A stretch of 64,000 bases of DNA from Halobacteriales archaeon QS_4_70_19 (GCA_003020985.1 PXRM01000010.1:24319-88318), one strand, 5' to 3'; positions 55,323-64,000 are shown, numbered from the stretch's first letter. Made by a program: numbers and translations. The notes: generated by a model not told the origin, from the sequence alone.

Positions 55323-55845
55323 GGACGACGCCGGGGCGGCGGAGGACTCCCCGGGTGGGACGGGCGACTCGGAGGCGACGCCGGGAATCGACGTCGACGA
55401 GGACGGACAGGTGGACGGTGGCACCGACGCGGACGCTGACGGCGACCCGTTCGCGGACCTCCCCGACGACGAGGACCGGGACCCCTTCGAGGACGACCTG
55501 TTCAGCGAGGAGGCGGTGGGCGAGATGGACGAGGACGCCGTGTGGGAGCAACTCGAACGCCAGGAGGACGGGGCCGCGGAGGTCGGCCGCGAGGCCGGTG
55601 GCGCACCCGGGGGCAGGGAGACGGTCGTGGAGAAGCGGAGCTACTGCGAGCGGTGCGAGTACCTCTCGGAGCCGCCGGAGGTCGCGTGCACCCACCCGGG
55701 AACGGAGATCGTGGAACTCGTCGACACCGGGCGGTTCCGAGTCCGGAACTGCCCCGTCGTCGCTCGCCGGGAGAGCCCCGACGTCGAGCGCATCGCGGGC
55801 AGCGACGAACCGGAGCCGGGGGCCGACGGATCGGACGGCGAGTAG
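55315..55845 (+). CDS. Acidic protein with C-terminal Cys-rich metal-binding domain
   Basis: Very acidic N-terminal half; EKRSYCERCEYLSEPPEVACTHPGTEIVELVDTGRFRVRNCPVV; ATGAGTGA overlap with upstream gene. Confidence 0.78.
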   Translation: MSEDDAGAAEDSPGGTGDSEATPGIDVDEDGQVDGGTDADADGDPFADLPDDEDRDPFEDDLFSEEAVGEMDEDAVWEQLERQEDGAAEVGREAGGAPGGRETVVEKRSYCERCEYLSEPPEVACTHPGTEIVELVDTGRFRVRNCPVVARRESPDVERIAGSDEPEPGADGSDGE

Positions 55846-55911
55846 CGTCACGCCGGTTCGCGACGCGTGGTGAACCGGGACCCACTTCTCCCTCGAGCCA
55901 CCAGCACCGCC

Positions 55912-56238
55912 ATGGTAAAGTTCTGCGACGAGTGTGGCTCGCTGATGCACGCCGACGGCGACGAGATGGTCTGCTCGTCGTGCGACGCCAGGCAGACGAG
56001 AGACGCCGAGCGCGAGGCCGAGTTCGTCACGACCGACGAGCAGTCGACCGACGACGTCATCGAGACCGAGGAGGGCGCGGAGTTCGAGGGCAAGCCGACG
56101 GACGACAGCGTCACCTGCGACGAGTGCGGACACGGCGTCGCCTGGTACACGATCAAGCAGACGGGCTCCGCGGACGAGCCGCCCACGCGCTTCTTCAAAT
56201 GCAAGGAGTGTGGGAACCGCTGGCGGGACTACAGCTGA
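55912..56238 (+). CDS. tfs: Transcription factor S (TFIIS/RPC11-like)
   Basis: FCDECGSLMHADGDEMVCSSC N-terminal zinc ribbon; CDECGHGVAWYTIKQTGSADEPPTRFFKCKECGNRWRDYS C-terminal ribbon with DE dipeptide. Confidence 0.94.
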   Translation: MVKFCDECGSLMHADGDEMVCSSCDARQTRDAEREAEFVTTDEQSTDDVIETEEGAEFEGKPTDDSVTCDECGHGVAWYTIKQTGSADEPPTRFFKCKECGNRWRDYS

Positions 56239-56382
56239 TCGGCAGTGGAACTCGGAGCGACCGCTGGCCCGGTCACGGCCGGTGGTGGCACGGAACAGCT
56301 GGGGTGGAACAGTGACCGTGGAACGGCCTTATCTGGGCGATAATAACCCGTTCAGCGTCCCAAACCCCTGGTGGAGATACAT

Positions 56383-56703
56383 ATGTCACAGCAGAACGAC
56401 CCCAACACGACGACCAGTGAGCAGACGGCTGGGGGGCAACAGCAGGGCACCCCTCAGCAGGGCACCCCTCAGCAGGGCACCCCTCAGCAGGGCAGCGGGC
56501 AGGCGGGGGGCCAGCCCCTCGTGCTCATCGGGTTCGTGCTGTTCCTGTTCGCGCTCGGACAGGCCGTCGGCTTCGGCCTCCTTGACCTGTTCGTCGATGC
56601 CGTCACCTCGCAGACGGGCCGCTGGCTCGTCGTCGCCGGGTTCGCGCTCCTGCTCATCTTCCTCGGCCAGCAGGGCCTGAAGCGCTCCTCGTACTACGAC
56701 TGA
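56383..56703 (+). CDS. Two-TM membrane protein with Gln-rich tandem-repeat N-terminus
   Basis: MSQQNDPNTTTSEQTAGGQQQGTPQQGTPQQGTPQQGSGQAGGQPLVLIGFVLFLFALGQAVGFGLLDLFVD... Confidence 0.8.
   Translation: MSQQNDPNTTTSEQTAGGQQQGTPQQGTPQQGTPQQGSGQAGGQPLVLIGFVLFLFALGQAVGFGLLDLFVDAVTSQTGRWLVVAGFALLLIFLGQQGLKRSSYYD
56440..56494. repeat. 15-bp tandem repeat (cagcagggcacccct, 3 full plus partial) encoding QQGTP
   Basis: Directly visible at 56440-56454, 56455-56469, 56470-56484 plus partial. Confidence 0.95.
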
Positions 56704-57797
56704 GCCGCCGCGTCCCGTTCTTCGGGCGGCGCTTCCTCGACAGGTGCCCCGACCGCGTGGTAGACATCCAGCCACCGGCCAGCGACGGCGTCGGCGTCGA
56801 ACTCGGCGAGCGACCCGTCGACGGTCCACGGCTCGAACTGCCCGGCCTCCGTGATCGCGCCCGCGATCTCCTCGGGCGTCGACACCCGGACCCCCCGCGT
56901 CCGCCGTTCGACGAGTTCGTGCGCCGCCGAGTCCGCCTGGTACTCCACTACGCCGACGCAGCCGCAGGCGAGCGCCCACAGGAGTTCGACGGCGAACACC
57001 TCGTCGCGTGCGGTCTGGCAGAAGACGTGTGCGCCCCGGTAGAGCGCGAGTCGCTCGTCGCGAGGGAGCGCCCCGGCGAACGTCACGCGGTCGCCGATGG
57101 AGAGGTCGGCGGCCTGTCGCTCGTAGGCCGCCAGCTCGGGGCCGTCGCCGACGACGACCGCGGTCCAGTCGCGCCGGCGGAGCTCCGCGAGCCCGAGCAG
57201 GACGCTCTCCAGGTTAGCGTCCTCGTCGAGGTCGGTGGCGGCGACCACGTCCGGCGGGTCGGCGGCGGGATCTACCGTGCGGACACAGTCGAGGTCGATC
57301 GCCTCCGGGACGACACCCGTTCGGTCCTCGGGGGCGCCGCGTTCGCGGACCCGCGTGCGGACGAGTTCGGACGGGGTGACAACCCGGTCGGCGGTTCGGA
57401 GTGCCGGCCCGACGAGCCGTCCCTCCGGCGGGGTCTCGCCGAACCAGTCGACCACCAGGGGTGCCCGCGCGGCCGTCGCACCGGCCCGCGCCGCGAGAAC
57501 GACCGACACACCCCCGACGACGTGGACGGCGTCCGGGCCTGCGGCCGCGAGCAGCGCCGGCACGCGGGCGTGGTACGAGGTCGTCGCGGGGGCGACCGTG
57601 ACGGCGCGGTAGGTGACGCCCTCTCGCTCACGGGTCTCCGTGTGGTCGAGCCGGTCGCTCCACCAGCCCGTGCAGTAGATGGTCACGTCGTGACCGTGCC
57701 GGGCGAGGCCGCGCGCCGTTCGCTCGGCGCGTGCCACGGCCCGGTCGTCGGCGTCGGCCAGCGGCGTCGTCTCCGGCACGACCAGGGCGACCTGCAT
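56694..57797 (-). CDS. Glycosyltransferase (GT4-like)
   Basis: MQVALVVPETTPLADADDRAVARAERTARGLARHGHDVTIYC; TPSELVRTRV; VVVGDGPELAAYERQAADLSIGDRVTFAGALPRDERLALYRGAHVF. Confidence 0.9.
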   Translation of the reverse strand: MQVALVVPETTPLADADDRAVARAERTARGLARHGHDVTIYCTGWWSDRLDHTETREREGVTYRAVTVAPATTSYHARVPALLAAAGPDAVHVVGGVSVVLAARAGATAARAPLVVDWFGETPPEGRLVGPALRTADRVVTPSELVRTRVRERGAPEDRTGVVPEAIDLDCVRTVDPAADPPDVVAATDLDEDANLESVLLGLAELRRRDWTAVVVGDGPELAAYERQAADLSIGDRVTFAGALPRDERLALYRGAHVFCQTARDEVFAVELLWALACGCVGVVEYQADSAAHELVERRTRGVRVSTPEEIAGAITEAGQFEPWTVDGSLAEFDADAVAGRWLDVYHAVGAPVEEAPPEERDAAAQS

Positions 57798-57978
57798 CAC
57801 GTACCTCACGGGTCAGTCGCGGCAAAAAGCCGACGGGAATCGACCGGCGACGATGACCGGAAGGGGTCCCGGACTATCTCGGGATTCCCGCCCCTATCTC
57901 CGTAACCCGTCCAGTATATCGGGTATGCCGGATTAGAAACGGATTAAATCGGGCAGTTTCGGATAGGTACCGGCCGAC

Positions 57979-60618
57979 CTAGCTGTCCTGCCGTTCGACC
58001 GTGGTCCGCACGGCCGCGCGCACGTCGGCGCCGTTGAACAGCAGCCGGTCGGCCTCCGAGGGTGTATCGACGCTCTCCTCGCCGGGCTCGCCCTCCTCGT
58101 CGCCGTTGAACAGCAGCCGGTCGGCCTCCGAGGGTGTATCGACGGGGGTGTCGGCGAGCTGTTCGACGCCGTCACCGGGGACGGAGACCAGTTCGGCGAC
58201 GACCACGTAGACGTCGTCCTCGTCGAGTTCGACCGTGACGCTCCCATCGCGACCCTCCAGGCCGGCGGAGCTGGCGACGGGGTTCGGCGTGCCGGTCGCG
58301 GGACCGTCCCCGTCGAGGCCCTCGGGGGCGAGCGCGTCGTAGACGAACAGGTCGATGTGGGGGTCGCCGGTCGTCAGGTCGGCGTCGGTGCCCTCGTAGC
58401 CGAGGGCCTCGACGCTGACCTCGTAGCTGCCGGGGCCGGTGACGTAGCCGGCGGCGGCCTGCTCGTCGTCGGGGACGTCGAGCCCCAGTTCGTCCACGAC
58501 CGGTCCCGCGGCGGTGAGATCGCGGGTGACGGCATCGACCGCGGCACCGTGGTTGAGTCGGCCGAAGCCCTCGTAGGGGTCGCGCTGGTCGGGCGTGTAG
58601 ACCGGCGCCTGGTCGCCGTGCCACGGGAGCGCGTTGAACGCGGTCGTGGAGGCGGTCGCGAGCATGGCGGCCTTCGTCTTCAGCGTCCAGCCGAGCCGGT
58701 CCCGGTCGTTGACGCCGTCGGCGAACAGGCCCTCGGGCGAGGGGAGGTCCAGCCCCGCGGGGCCGTCCTCCTCCATCGCCTGCATGACCAGCGCGGCCAG
58801 GCCGCAGGTGGAGGGCGCGGCCATCGAGGTGCCGGACTTGTCCGTGTAGTCGTTGACGGAGCCGAAGTCGCCGGACTCGGTGTCGGCCGGCGTCAGGGCG
58901 GCACGCTCGGTCTGGCCGTAGGCACAGACGTCCGGCCCTTGGAAGAACTCCCCGTCCTCGGTGACGGTGCCGGTGCCACCCGAGGAGGTGACGGCGATCC
59001 CGGAGAGGTGGTTGGTGCGCACGACGGAGACGGTCTCCGGGGCCGCGGAGGCGCTGTCGGCGCCGCCGGTGGGCATCCCGGGCGAGTTCGCGACGGCGTG
59101 GGTGGAGACGATGCCCGCGCGCGCCATCTTCGCGATGGACTGGTAGGCCGTGTCGACCGGGTTCTGCACCTGGCCGGTCGGCACCCCGAGCGGGAGCCCC
59201 CAGGACATGTTGTGCGTCCGGACGCCGAACTCCCGGACGAAGGTCTCGGCGTTCTCCGCCAGGTCCTCGAGCGCGAGGCTGTAGCCCGCGATGGAGGTGA
59301 TACTGTGGCCGGGGGCGACGCCGGGGTGGAGCGCGGTGGCGCCGTCCGCCGTCGTCGCGCCGCCGACCGCCACGTCGTCCCGCGACCCGGACTCGGCGAG
59401 GTCCGTCCCGGGGCGGACGAGGTCGGCGGCCGCCGCCTGCCGGAGTTCGCCGCTCCCGGACTGGCTGTCACCGTTCACGCCGACCGTGAGTGTGTACTCG
59501 CCCGCAGCGACCTCGTCGACGGTGAACGTCACACGCTCCGTGTCCCCCGAGGTGAAGAAGCCGCCGGCGGCGTGGTCGACGGTGTTCTTCCCGGTGGTGG
59601 CGCTGGCGACGGTCGTCCCATCGGGACCTGCCAGCGAGACGTCGAGGTACTCGCCCGTGACCGCGACGTACAGCCCCGCCGCCGTAGCGTTCTCGGGGAC
59701 GTCGAACGTCCGCTCGACGGTGGTCGAGGCGTCGACCGTCGTGGGCTCGTCCGCGTCGTCGGCGAGCACCGCGAACAGGTCGCCCGTGTCGAGGACGCGG
59801 GCGCGGCCGCTCCCGCCCATGATGCTCGTCACGTGGGTCCCGTGGCCGCCCGTGTCCCGGGGGAGTTCGGGGTCGCTGTCGTCGGAGGGGTACCAGGCGA
59901 GGAACTGCGGGACGGAGTCGGCGTCGGGCAGACCGACGTCGTCGAACCCGTCGGCGCCGGCCTCGACGGTCAGGGCACCGTCGCCGTCGGTCCCGAGGCG
60001 GACACCGGTCCACGGGCCGAGGTCGCCGTGGCGGGCGTCGGAGCCGGAGTCGGTCAGCGAGACCGAGCGGTCGGCCCGGCCGCGGTAACCCCGGTCCCAC
60101 GCGTGCGCGGCGTTCCGGACGCGGGGGTTCTGCAGTTCGCGGGGGAAGTCGGGCAGGCCGACGCGGAGCGATGCCGTCGTGCTGTCCGAGCGGGCACCCT
60201 CTCCCTCGCCACGGTCCGTCACCGTGAGGGTGGCCGTGTAGGCGCCGGTCGTCTCGAGCGTCGTCGACACGGTGGCGGCGTCGCCGGTCGTCTCGAACAC
60301 CGTGGTGCCGTCCGCGTCGACGATCTCGAACGCGTACGTCCCGATGGTGTCGGCGCCGGTACCGGGTTCGGAGGCGGAGCCGTCCAGCGTGACCGTCTCC
60401 CCCTGCTCGGCGACGGACGGGTCGACCGTCAGGACCGCGTCCGGGGACGGGTCGGTGCCGCCGGACTCGTCCGGCGCGACCTCCACCGTCGCCCGTGCGG
60501 CAGCGGGCCCCGCGGACAGCACGGTTCCGGCGAGCCCGGCGCCGGCAGTTCGAAGCACATTGCGTCGACCGACCCCCTCAGCCGACTCGTCGGCCGATTC
60601 CGCGGTCTCGTCGGACAT
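57979..60618 (-). CDS. Subtilisin-like (S8) serine protease, Tat-exported, with PKD-like domain and PPC-like insertion
   Basis: GRRNVLRTAGAGLAGTVLSAGPAAA Tat signal; SVSLTDSGSDARHGDLG (Asp), GGHGTHVTSIMGG (His), SGTSMAAPSTCGLAALVMQ (Ser). Confidence 0.92.
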   Translation of the reverse strand: MSDETAESADESAEGVGRRNVLRTAGAGLAGTVLSAGPAAARATVEVAPDESGGTDPSPDAVLTVDPSVAEQGETVTLDGSASEPGTGADTIGTYAFEIVDADGTTVFETTGDAATVSTTLETTGAYTATLTVTDRGEGEGARSDSTTASLRVGLPDFPRELQNPRVRNAAHAWDRGYRGRADRSVSLTDSGSDARHGDLGPWTGVRLGTDGDGALTVEAGADGFDDVGLPDADSVPQFLAWYPSDDSDPELPRDTGGHGTHVTSIMGGSGRARVLDTGDLFAVLADDADEPTTVDASTTVERTFDVPENATAAGLYVAVTGEYLDVSLAGPDGTTVASATTGKNTVDHAAGGFFTSGDTERVTFTVDEVAAGEYTLTVGVNGDSQSGSGELRQAAAADLVRPGTDLAESGSRDDVAVGGATTADGATALHPGVAPGHSITSIAGYSLALEDLAENAETFVREFGVRTHNMSWGLPLGVPTGQVQNPVDTAYQSIAKMARAGIVSTHAVANSPGMPTGGADSASAAPETVSVVRTNHLSGIAVTSSGGTGTVTEDGEFFQGPDVCAYGQTERAALTPADTESGDFGSVNDYTDKSGTSMAAPSTCGLAALVMQAMEEDGPAGLDLPSPEGLFADGVNDRDRLGWTLKTKAAMLATASTTAFNALPWHGDQAPVYTPDQRDPYEGFGRLNHGAAVDAVTRDLTAAGPVVDELGLDVPDDEQAAAGYVTGPGSYEVSVEALGYEGTDADLTTGDPHIDLFVYDALAPEGLDGDGPATGTPNPVASSAGLEGRDGSVTVELDEDDVYVVVAELVSVPGDGVEQLADTPVDTPSEADRLLFNGDEEGEPGEESVDTPSEADRLLFNGADVRAAVRTTVERQDS
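58029..58072. repeat. 44-bp direct repeat copy 1 (3' end of subtilase gene)
   Basis: cgccgttgaacagcagccggtcggcctccgagggtgtatcgacg, encodes VDTPSEADRLLFNG. Confidence 0.95.
58101..58144. repeat. 44-bp direct repeat copy 2 (3' end of subtilase gene)
   Basis: Identical to 58029..58072, 72-bp (24-codon) offset. Confidence 0.95.
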
Positions 60619-60783
60619 TCTTCGAGCAATCGTCCGGTAGAGTCGCCGTACCCTGAGACTGCTGCCGTAAATTTCCGCACGTATTTCACTTGAACGGCCG
60701 ATTAGGAACAGCTCCCACATGTGGGACGGTTCGACAGTGGGTGGGACACGAAACGCTATCCGGGAGCCGGCCGTTCCCCCCGT

Positions 60784-62505
60784 ATGCACGAGTACGACCT
60801 GGAGCGGTATCTCAACGTCAGGAGCGCGTCCGGTGCCTCGCTCTCGCCGGACGGCCGACTCGCCTTCCTGCTGGACACGACGGGGACCGGGCAGGTGTGG
60901 ACGCTGGCGGAGCCGCGGGCCTGGCCCCGGGAGCGGACCTTCTACGAGGAACCGGTGTCGTTCATCACCTGGTCGCCCGAACGCCCCGAACTCGTCTTCG
61001 GGATGGACGAGGGGGGCAACGAGCGCCTCCAGTTCCACCTGCTCGACGACGAGACCGGCGCCGTGACCGACCTCACCGGCCACCCCGACGCGAAGCACCG
61101 CTGGGGCGGCTGGAGCCACGACGGCCAGCGGTTCGCGTTCACCGCCAACCGACGCGACGAGTCCGTCTTCGACGTCTACACGCAGGCCCGCGACGAGACG
61201 GGGACCGACGCCACGCTCCGCCACGAGGGCGACGGCTGGCTCTCCGTCGGCGGCTGGTCGCCCGACGACGACAAGCTGCTCGTCTACGAGAGCCACTCCA
61301 ACTTCGACCAGGACCTCTACGTGCTCGACCTGTCGACCGACGACCGCCGCCACCTCACCCCGCACGAGGGGAACGTCCGCTACGGGAGCGCCGGCTTCGG
61401 GCCCGAGGGCGACGCGCTCTACCTCGTGACCGACGAGGGGCACGACACGCTGTTTCTCGCACGGCTTGACCTGGAGACGCTGGAGATCGACCGACTGGTC
61501 GTCGACGAGGAGTGGAACGTCGACGGGGTGGCGCTCGACGACGAGACGGGCCGGCTCGTCTACTCGCGGAACGTGGACGGCTACACGGAACTGACGGTGG
61601 GCGACCTGACGGGCCCGACTACCATCGAGGAACTGGCGACGCCGGCCCTCCCCCGTGCGGTCGCCGGCGGCGTGAGCTTCGACGACGGCGCCGGACAGTT
61701 CGCCATCACCGTCACGGGGTCGACCACGAACACGAACGTCCACGTCGTCGACGCGGAGACGGGCGAGAGCGAGCGCTGGACGGACGCCGACACCGCCGGC
61801 ATCCCCCGCAGGACGTTCCGCGACCGGGAGCTGGTCCGGTTCGAGAGCTTCGACGGGCTGGAGGTGCCCGCCCTGCTGACCCTCCCGGCGGACGCCGACG
61901 AGCGCGAGGGGGACGTGCCCGTCGTCGTCGACATCCACGGGGGACCCGAGAGCCAGCGCCGGCCCTCGTTCTACGCGCTGGGGCAGTACTTCGTCTCCCG
62001 CGGGTACGCCCTGTTCGAGCCGAACGTGCGCGGCTCGACGGGCTACGGGAAGGCCTACACCCACCTCGACGACGTCCGCAACCGGATGGACTCTGTGGCG
62101 GACGTCCGCGCCGGCGTGGAGTGGCTCCACGACCACCCCGCGGTCGACCCCGACCGCATCGCCGCGCTCGGCGGCTCGTACGGCGGCTTCATGGTGCTCG
62201 CGGCGCTGACCGAGTACCCCGATCTCTGGGCCGCCGGCGTTGACGTGGTCGGCATCGCCAACTTCGTCACCTTCCTCGAGAACACGGGACCCTGGCGGCG
62301 CGAACTCCGCGAGGCCGAGTACGGCTCGCTGGCGGAGGACCGGGAGTTCCTGGAATCCATCAGCCCCATCAACAACGTCGACGCCATCGAGCACGTCCCC
62401 GTCGAGAAGCTCGTCTTCGAGGACGAGGGCCACGGCATCTCCAAACTGGAGAACCGCATCGAGGCCTACACCCGCGTCGTCGACTTCCTCGACGAGCACG
62501 TCTGA
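60784..62505 (+). CDS. S9 (prolyl oligopeptidase) family peptidase, apparently lacking the catalytic-Asp segment
   Basis: WD40-like propeller region; IHGGPESQRRP, GGSYGGFMVLAALTEYPDLWAAGV, FEDEGHGISKLENRIEAYTRVVDFLDEHV. Confidence 0.9.
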   Translation: MHEYDLERYLNVRSASGASLSPDGRLAFLLDTTGTGQVWTLAEPRAWPRERTFYEEPVSFITWSPERPELVFGMDEGGNERLQFHLLDDETGAVTDLTGHPDAKHRWGGWSHDGQRFAFTANRRDESVFDVYTQARDETGTDATLRHEGDGWLSVGGWSPDDDKLLVYESHSNFDQDLYVLDLSTDDRRHLTPHEGNVRYGSAGFGPEGDALYLVTDEGHDTLFLARLDLETLEIDRLVVDEEWNVDGVALDDETGRLVYSRNVDGYTELTVGDLTGPTTIEELATPALPRAVAGGVSFDDGAGQFAITVTGSTTNTNVHVVDAETGESERWTDADTAGIPRRTFRDRELVRFESFDGLEVPALLTLPADADEREGDVPVVVDIHGGPESQRRPSFYALGQYFVSRGYALFEPNVRGSTGYGKAYTHLDDVRNRMDSVADVRAGVEWLHDHPAVDPDRIAALGGSYGGFMVLAALTEYPDLWAAGVDVVGIANFVTFLENTGPWRRELREAEYGSLAEDREFLESISPINNVDAIEHVPVEKLVFEDEGHGISKLENRIEAYTRVVDFLDEHV

Positions 62506-62656
62506 GCGCCACGACCGGCCGGCCAGCGTTCCCGCGACAACCGAGATATCGTATGGGATTCAGATGTAGCTTGGGGATTCGACGGATACGATATACATAT
62601 CGACACTATCCGAACAACATCCTGGACAGGTTCGATACTGGTCGTCGGGGAGAAGG

Positions 62657-63793
62657 TTGACAGGCGTCTCCCTGCTACCAGTTCACGTGCGTGCGTTACT
62701 CCCCGCCGTGGTGGGCCATCTCCTCCTCGTCGTCGGCTGGGCCGCGATGGCCCGCTCGCTGGCCCGACGGGATGCCTTCGCCCGGCGGCCACTCCGTCGG
62801 CCCACAGTCGTCGCCGTGGCCGGCCTGACGGCGGCGCTGTGGGCGGTCGTGGCCGGGGTCACGAGCGCGACCCGGGCGTGGCTGGCGCCGCTCTCGCCGG
62901 GGCCGGACTGGCCGGAGACCCTCGCCACGGCGGCCACGTTCGTCGGGCCGGTGGCGGTCACGGCGCTGGCGACCCACGTCGCCGGCGGCGGGTCGGTCCG
63001 CCGGTTCGCGCTCGGCTACGGCGCGCTGGTGGGGCCGGCACTGCTGCTGACGCTGACGGCACCGCTCCTCCCGACGAGCCGGTGGCTGGTCGCCGGCGTC
63101 TCGTTGCTGGGGGTCGCGATGGCCGCGCTCCCGCCCGTGCTGGTGCCCAGGCTGGCGCCCACGCGTTCGCTCCGGCCGGCCGAACGTGCGGCGCTGGCGC
63201 CACTCCTCGCCGGTCCGTCGGACGATAGCGCGGCGACCGACGACCCCGTCACGCCGGACGGGATCCGAGTCCGGGTCCTCGCGCTGGGAACCGAGGGCCC
63301 AGCGACCGCCGTCGCCGCGGGGGTCCTCCCCGTCCCGGGGGGGCGCGTCGTGTTCGTGACCGACCGGGTCCTGTCGCGGCTCGCACCGGACGAGGCCGCA
63401 GCCGTCGTCGCGCACGAACTCGGCCACCACCGGCGGTGGCACGTGCCGCTCCGGCTCGGGGCGGCCGCCGCGTTCCTGCTCCCGTGGCTCGGTGCGACCG
63501 CCGCCGGCGTCCCCGGCGCGTTCCTCGTCGGGCTGGTGCTGCTCGGCCCGGCCGTGCTGGGGCTGCTGTGGCTCGTCCGGTGGACGGAGTTCGACGCCGA
63601 CCAGCAGGCCTCCCGGGCCGTCGGGCCAGGGGCGATGGCCCGCGCGCTGGAGCGACTCGCCGCCACGGGCACGCTCGCGGGCGGCGGCAGCCTCCTCTCG
63701 CTACATCCTGCCACTGCCGACCGGGTGGGACGGCTGCGCGGGACCATCTCCGACCCCGACGCGAGGGGCGTTCCCGGCGAGGGCGACGACTGA
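62657..63793 (+). CDS. M48 family membrane metalloprotease (BlaR1/HtpX-like)
   Basis: VVAHELGHHRRWHVPLRLG; RWTEFDADQQASRAVGPGAMARALERLA; multiple TM helices; start uncertain (62687 GTG possible). Confidence 0.85.
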   Translation: MTGVSLLPVHVRALLPAVVGHLLLVVGWAAMARSLARRDAFARRPLRRPTVVAVAGLTAALWAVVAGVTSATRAWLAPLSPGPDWPETLATAATFVGPVAVTALATHVAGGGSVRRFALGYGALVGPALLLTLTAPLLPTSRWLVAGVSLLGVAMAALPPVLVPRLAPTRSLRPAERAALAPLLAGPSDDSAATDDPVTPDGIRVRVLALGTEGPATAVAAGVLPVPGGRVVFVTDRVLSRLAPDEAAAVVAHELGHHRRWHVPLRLGAAAAFLLPWLGATAAGVPGAFLVGLVLLGPAVLGLLWLVRWTEFDADQQASRAVGPGAMARALERLAATGTLAGGGSLLSLHPATADRVGRLRGTISDPDARGVPGEGDD

Positions 63794-63835
63794 CCGGCGA
63801 GCGCCAGGAGGACTGGACACGGCGCGTGTAAACTA

Positions 63836-63983
63836 CCCCGTCCTACTTGCTCCCTCAGGCCTTGCGGCCCTCGGTCACTCCTTGGGGACGGGGCTTTACC
63901 GAAACGACATTGTGCCCCGCGACCCCATGTGGTTCGAGAGAGCGAAGCTCTCTCGTCATCACGAAAGGCGCAAGCGCCTTTCG
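63836..63983. repeat. Cluster of three inverted repeats at window end
   Basis: ccccgtcc...ggacgggg (63836-63843/63886-63893), cgagagagc-gaa-gctctctcg (63935-63955), cgaaaggcgc-aa-gcgcctttcg (63962-63983). Confidence 0.85.
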
Positions 63984-64000
63984 AACGACATGGACGCGGC

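Noticed and set aside
56157-56172. TFS acidic-loop variant (QTGSADEP instead of QTRSADEP) as a loss-of-function change
   Set aside because: The catalytic DE dipeptide is intact and a Gly at this position may be common in haloarchaeal TFS; not enough evidence.
60619-62499. 5' extension of the 1506-aa minus-strand ORF upstream of the subtilase, antisense to the S9 peptidase
   Set aside because: The Tat signal at MSDETAESADE... (60618) defines the start; the extension only mirrors the S9 gene.

Overview
This is a 64 kb, GC-rich haloarchaeal (Halobacteria-type) chromosomal segment, gene-dense and mostly housekeeping. Recognisable genes include sufBC, a family-B DNA polymerase with two inteins, rad50/mre11, a SAM hydroxide adenosyltransferase, trkA-like, RNase Z, an FAD oxidoreductase, monothiol glutaredoxin, acyl-CoA dehydrogenase, a PAPS-reductase-like protein, aldo/keto reductase, a GH15-like glucoamylase, aRF1, a MinD-like NTPase, geranylgeranyl reductase, tRNA-Leu(CAA), DUF63, YcaO, NreA, methionine aminopeptidase, M29 aminopeptidase, mannose-1-P guanylyltransferase, chorismate synthase, a prenyl synthase, RNase J, TFS, a glycosyltransferase, a subtilase, an S9 peptidase and an M48 protease. 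The points most worth a second look are: (i) a ~275-nt hairpin-rich 5' leader in front of RNase J, downstream of a TATA-like element; (ii) an S9 peptidase with an apparent in-frame deletion removing the catalytic-Asp segment; (iii) a partial tRNA-Leu duplication (77-bp direct repeat) with a 96-bp insert; (iv) two PolB inteins ending in Gly-Gln rather than His-Asn; (v) C-terminal PIP-like motifs on PolB, Mre11 and NreA; and (vi) several compact uncharacterised gene pairs. No CRISPR array, rRNA or intact IS element was found. All calls come from reading the sequence; no searches were run.
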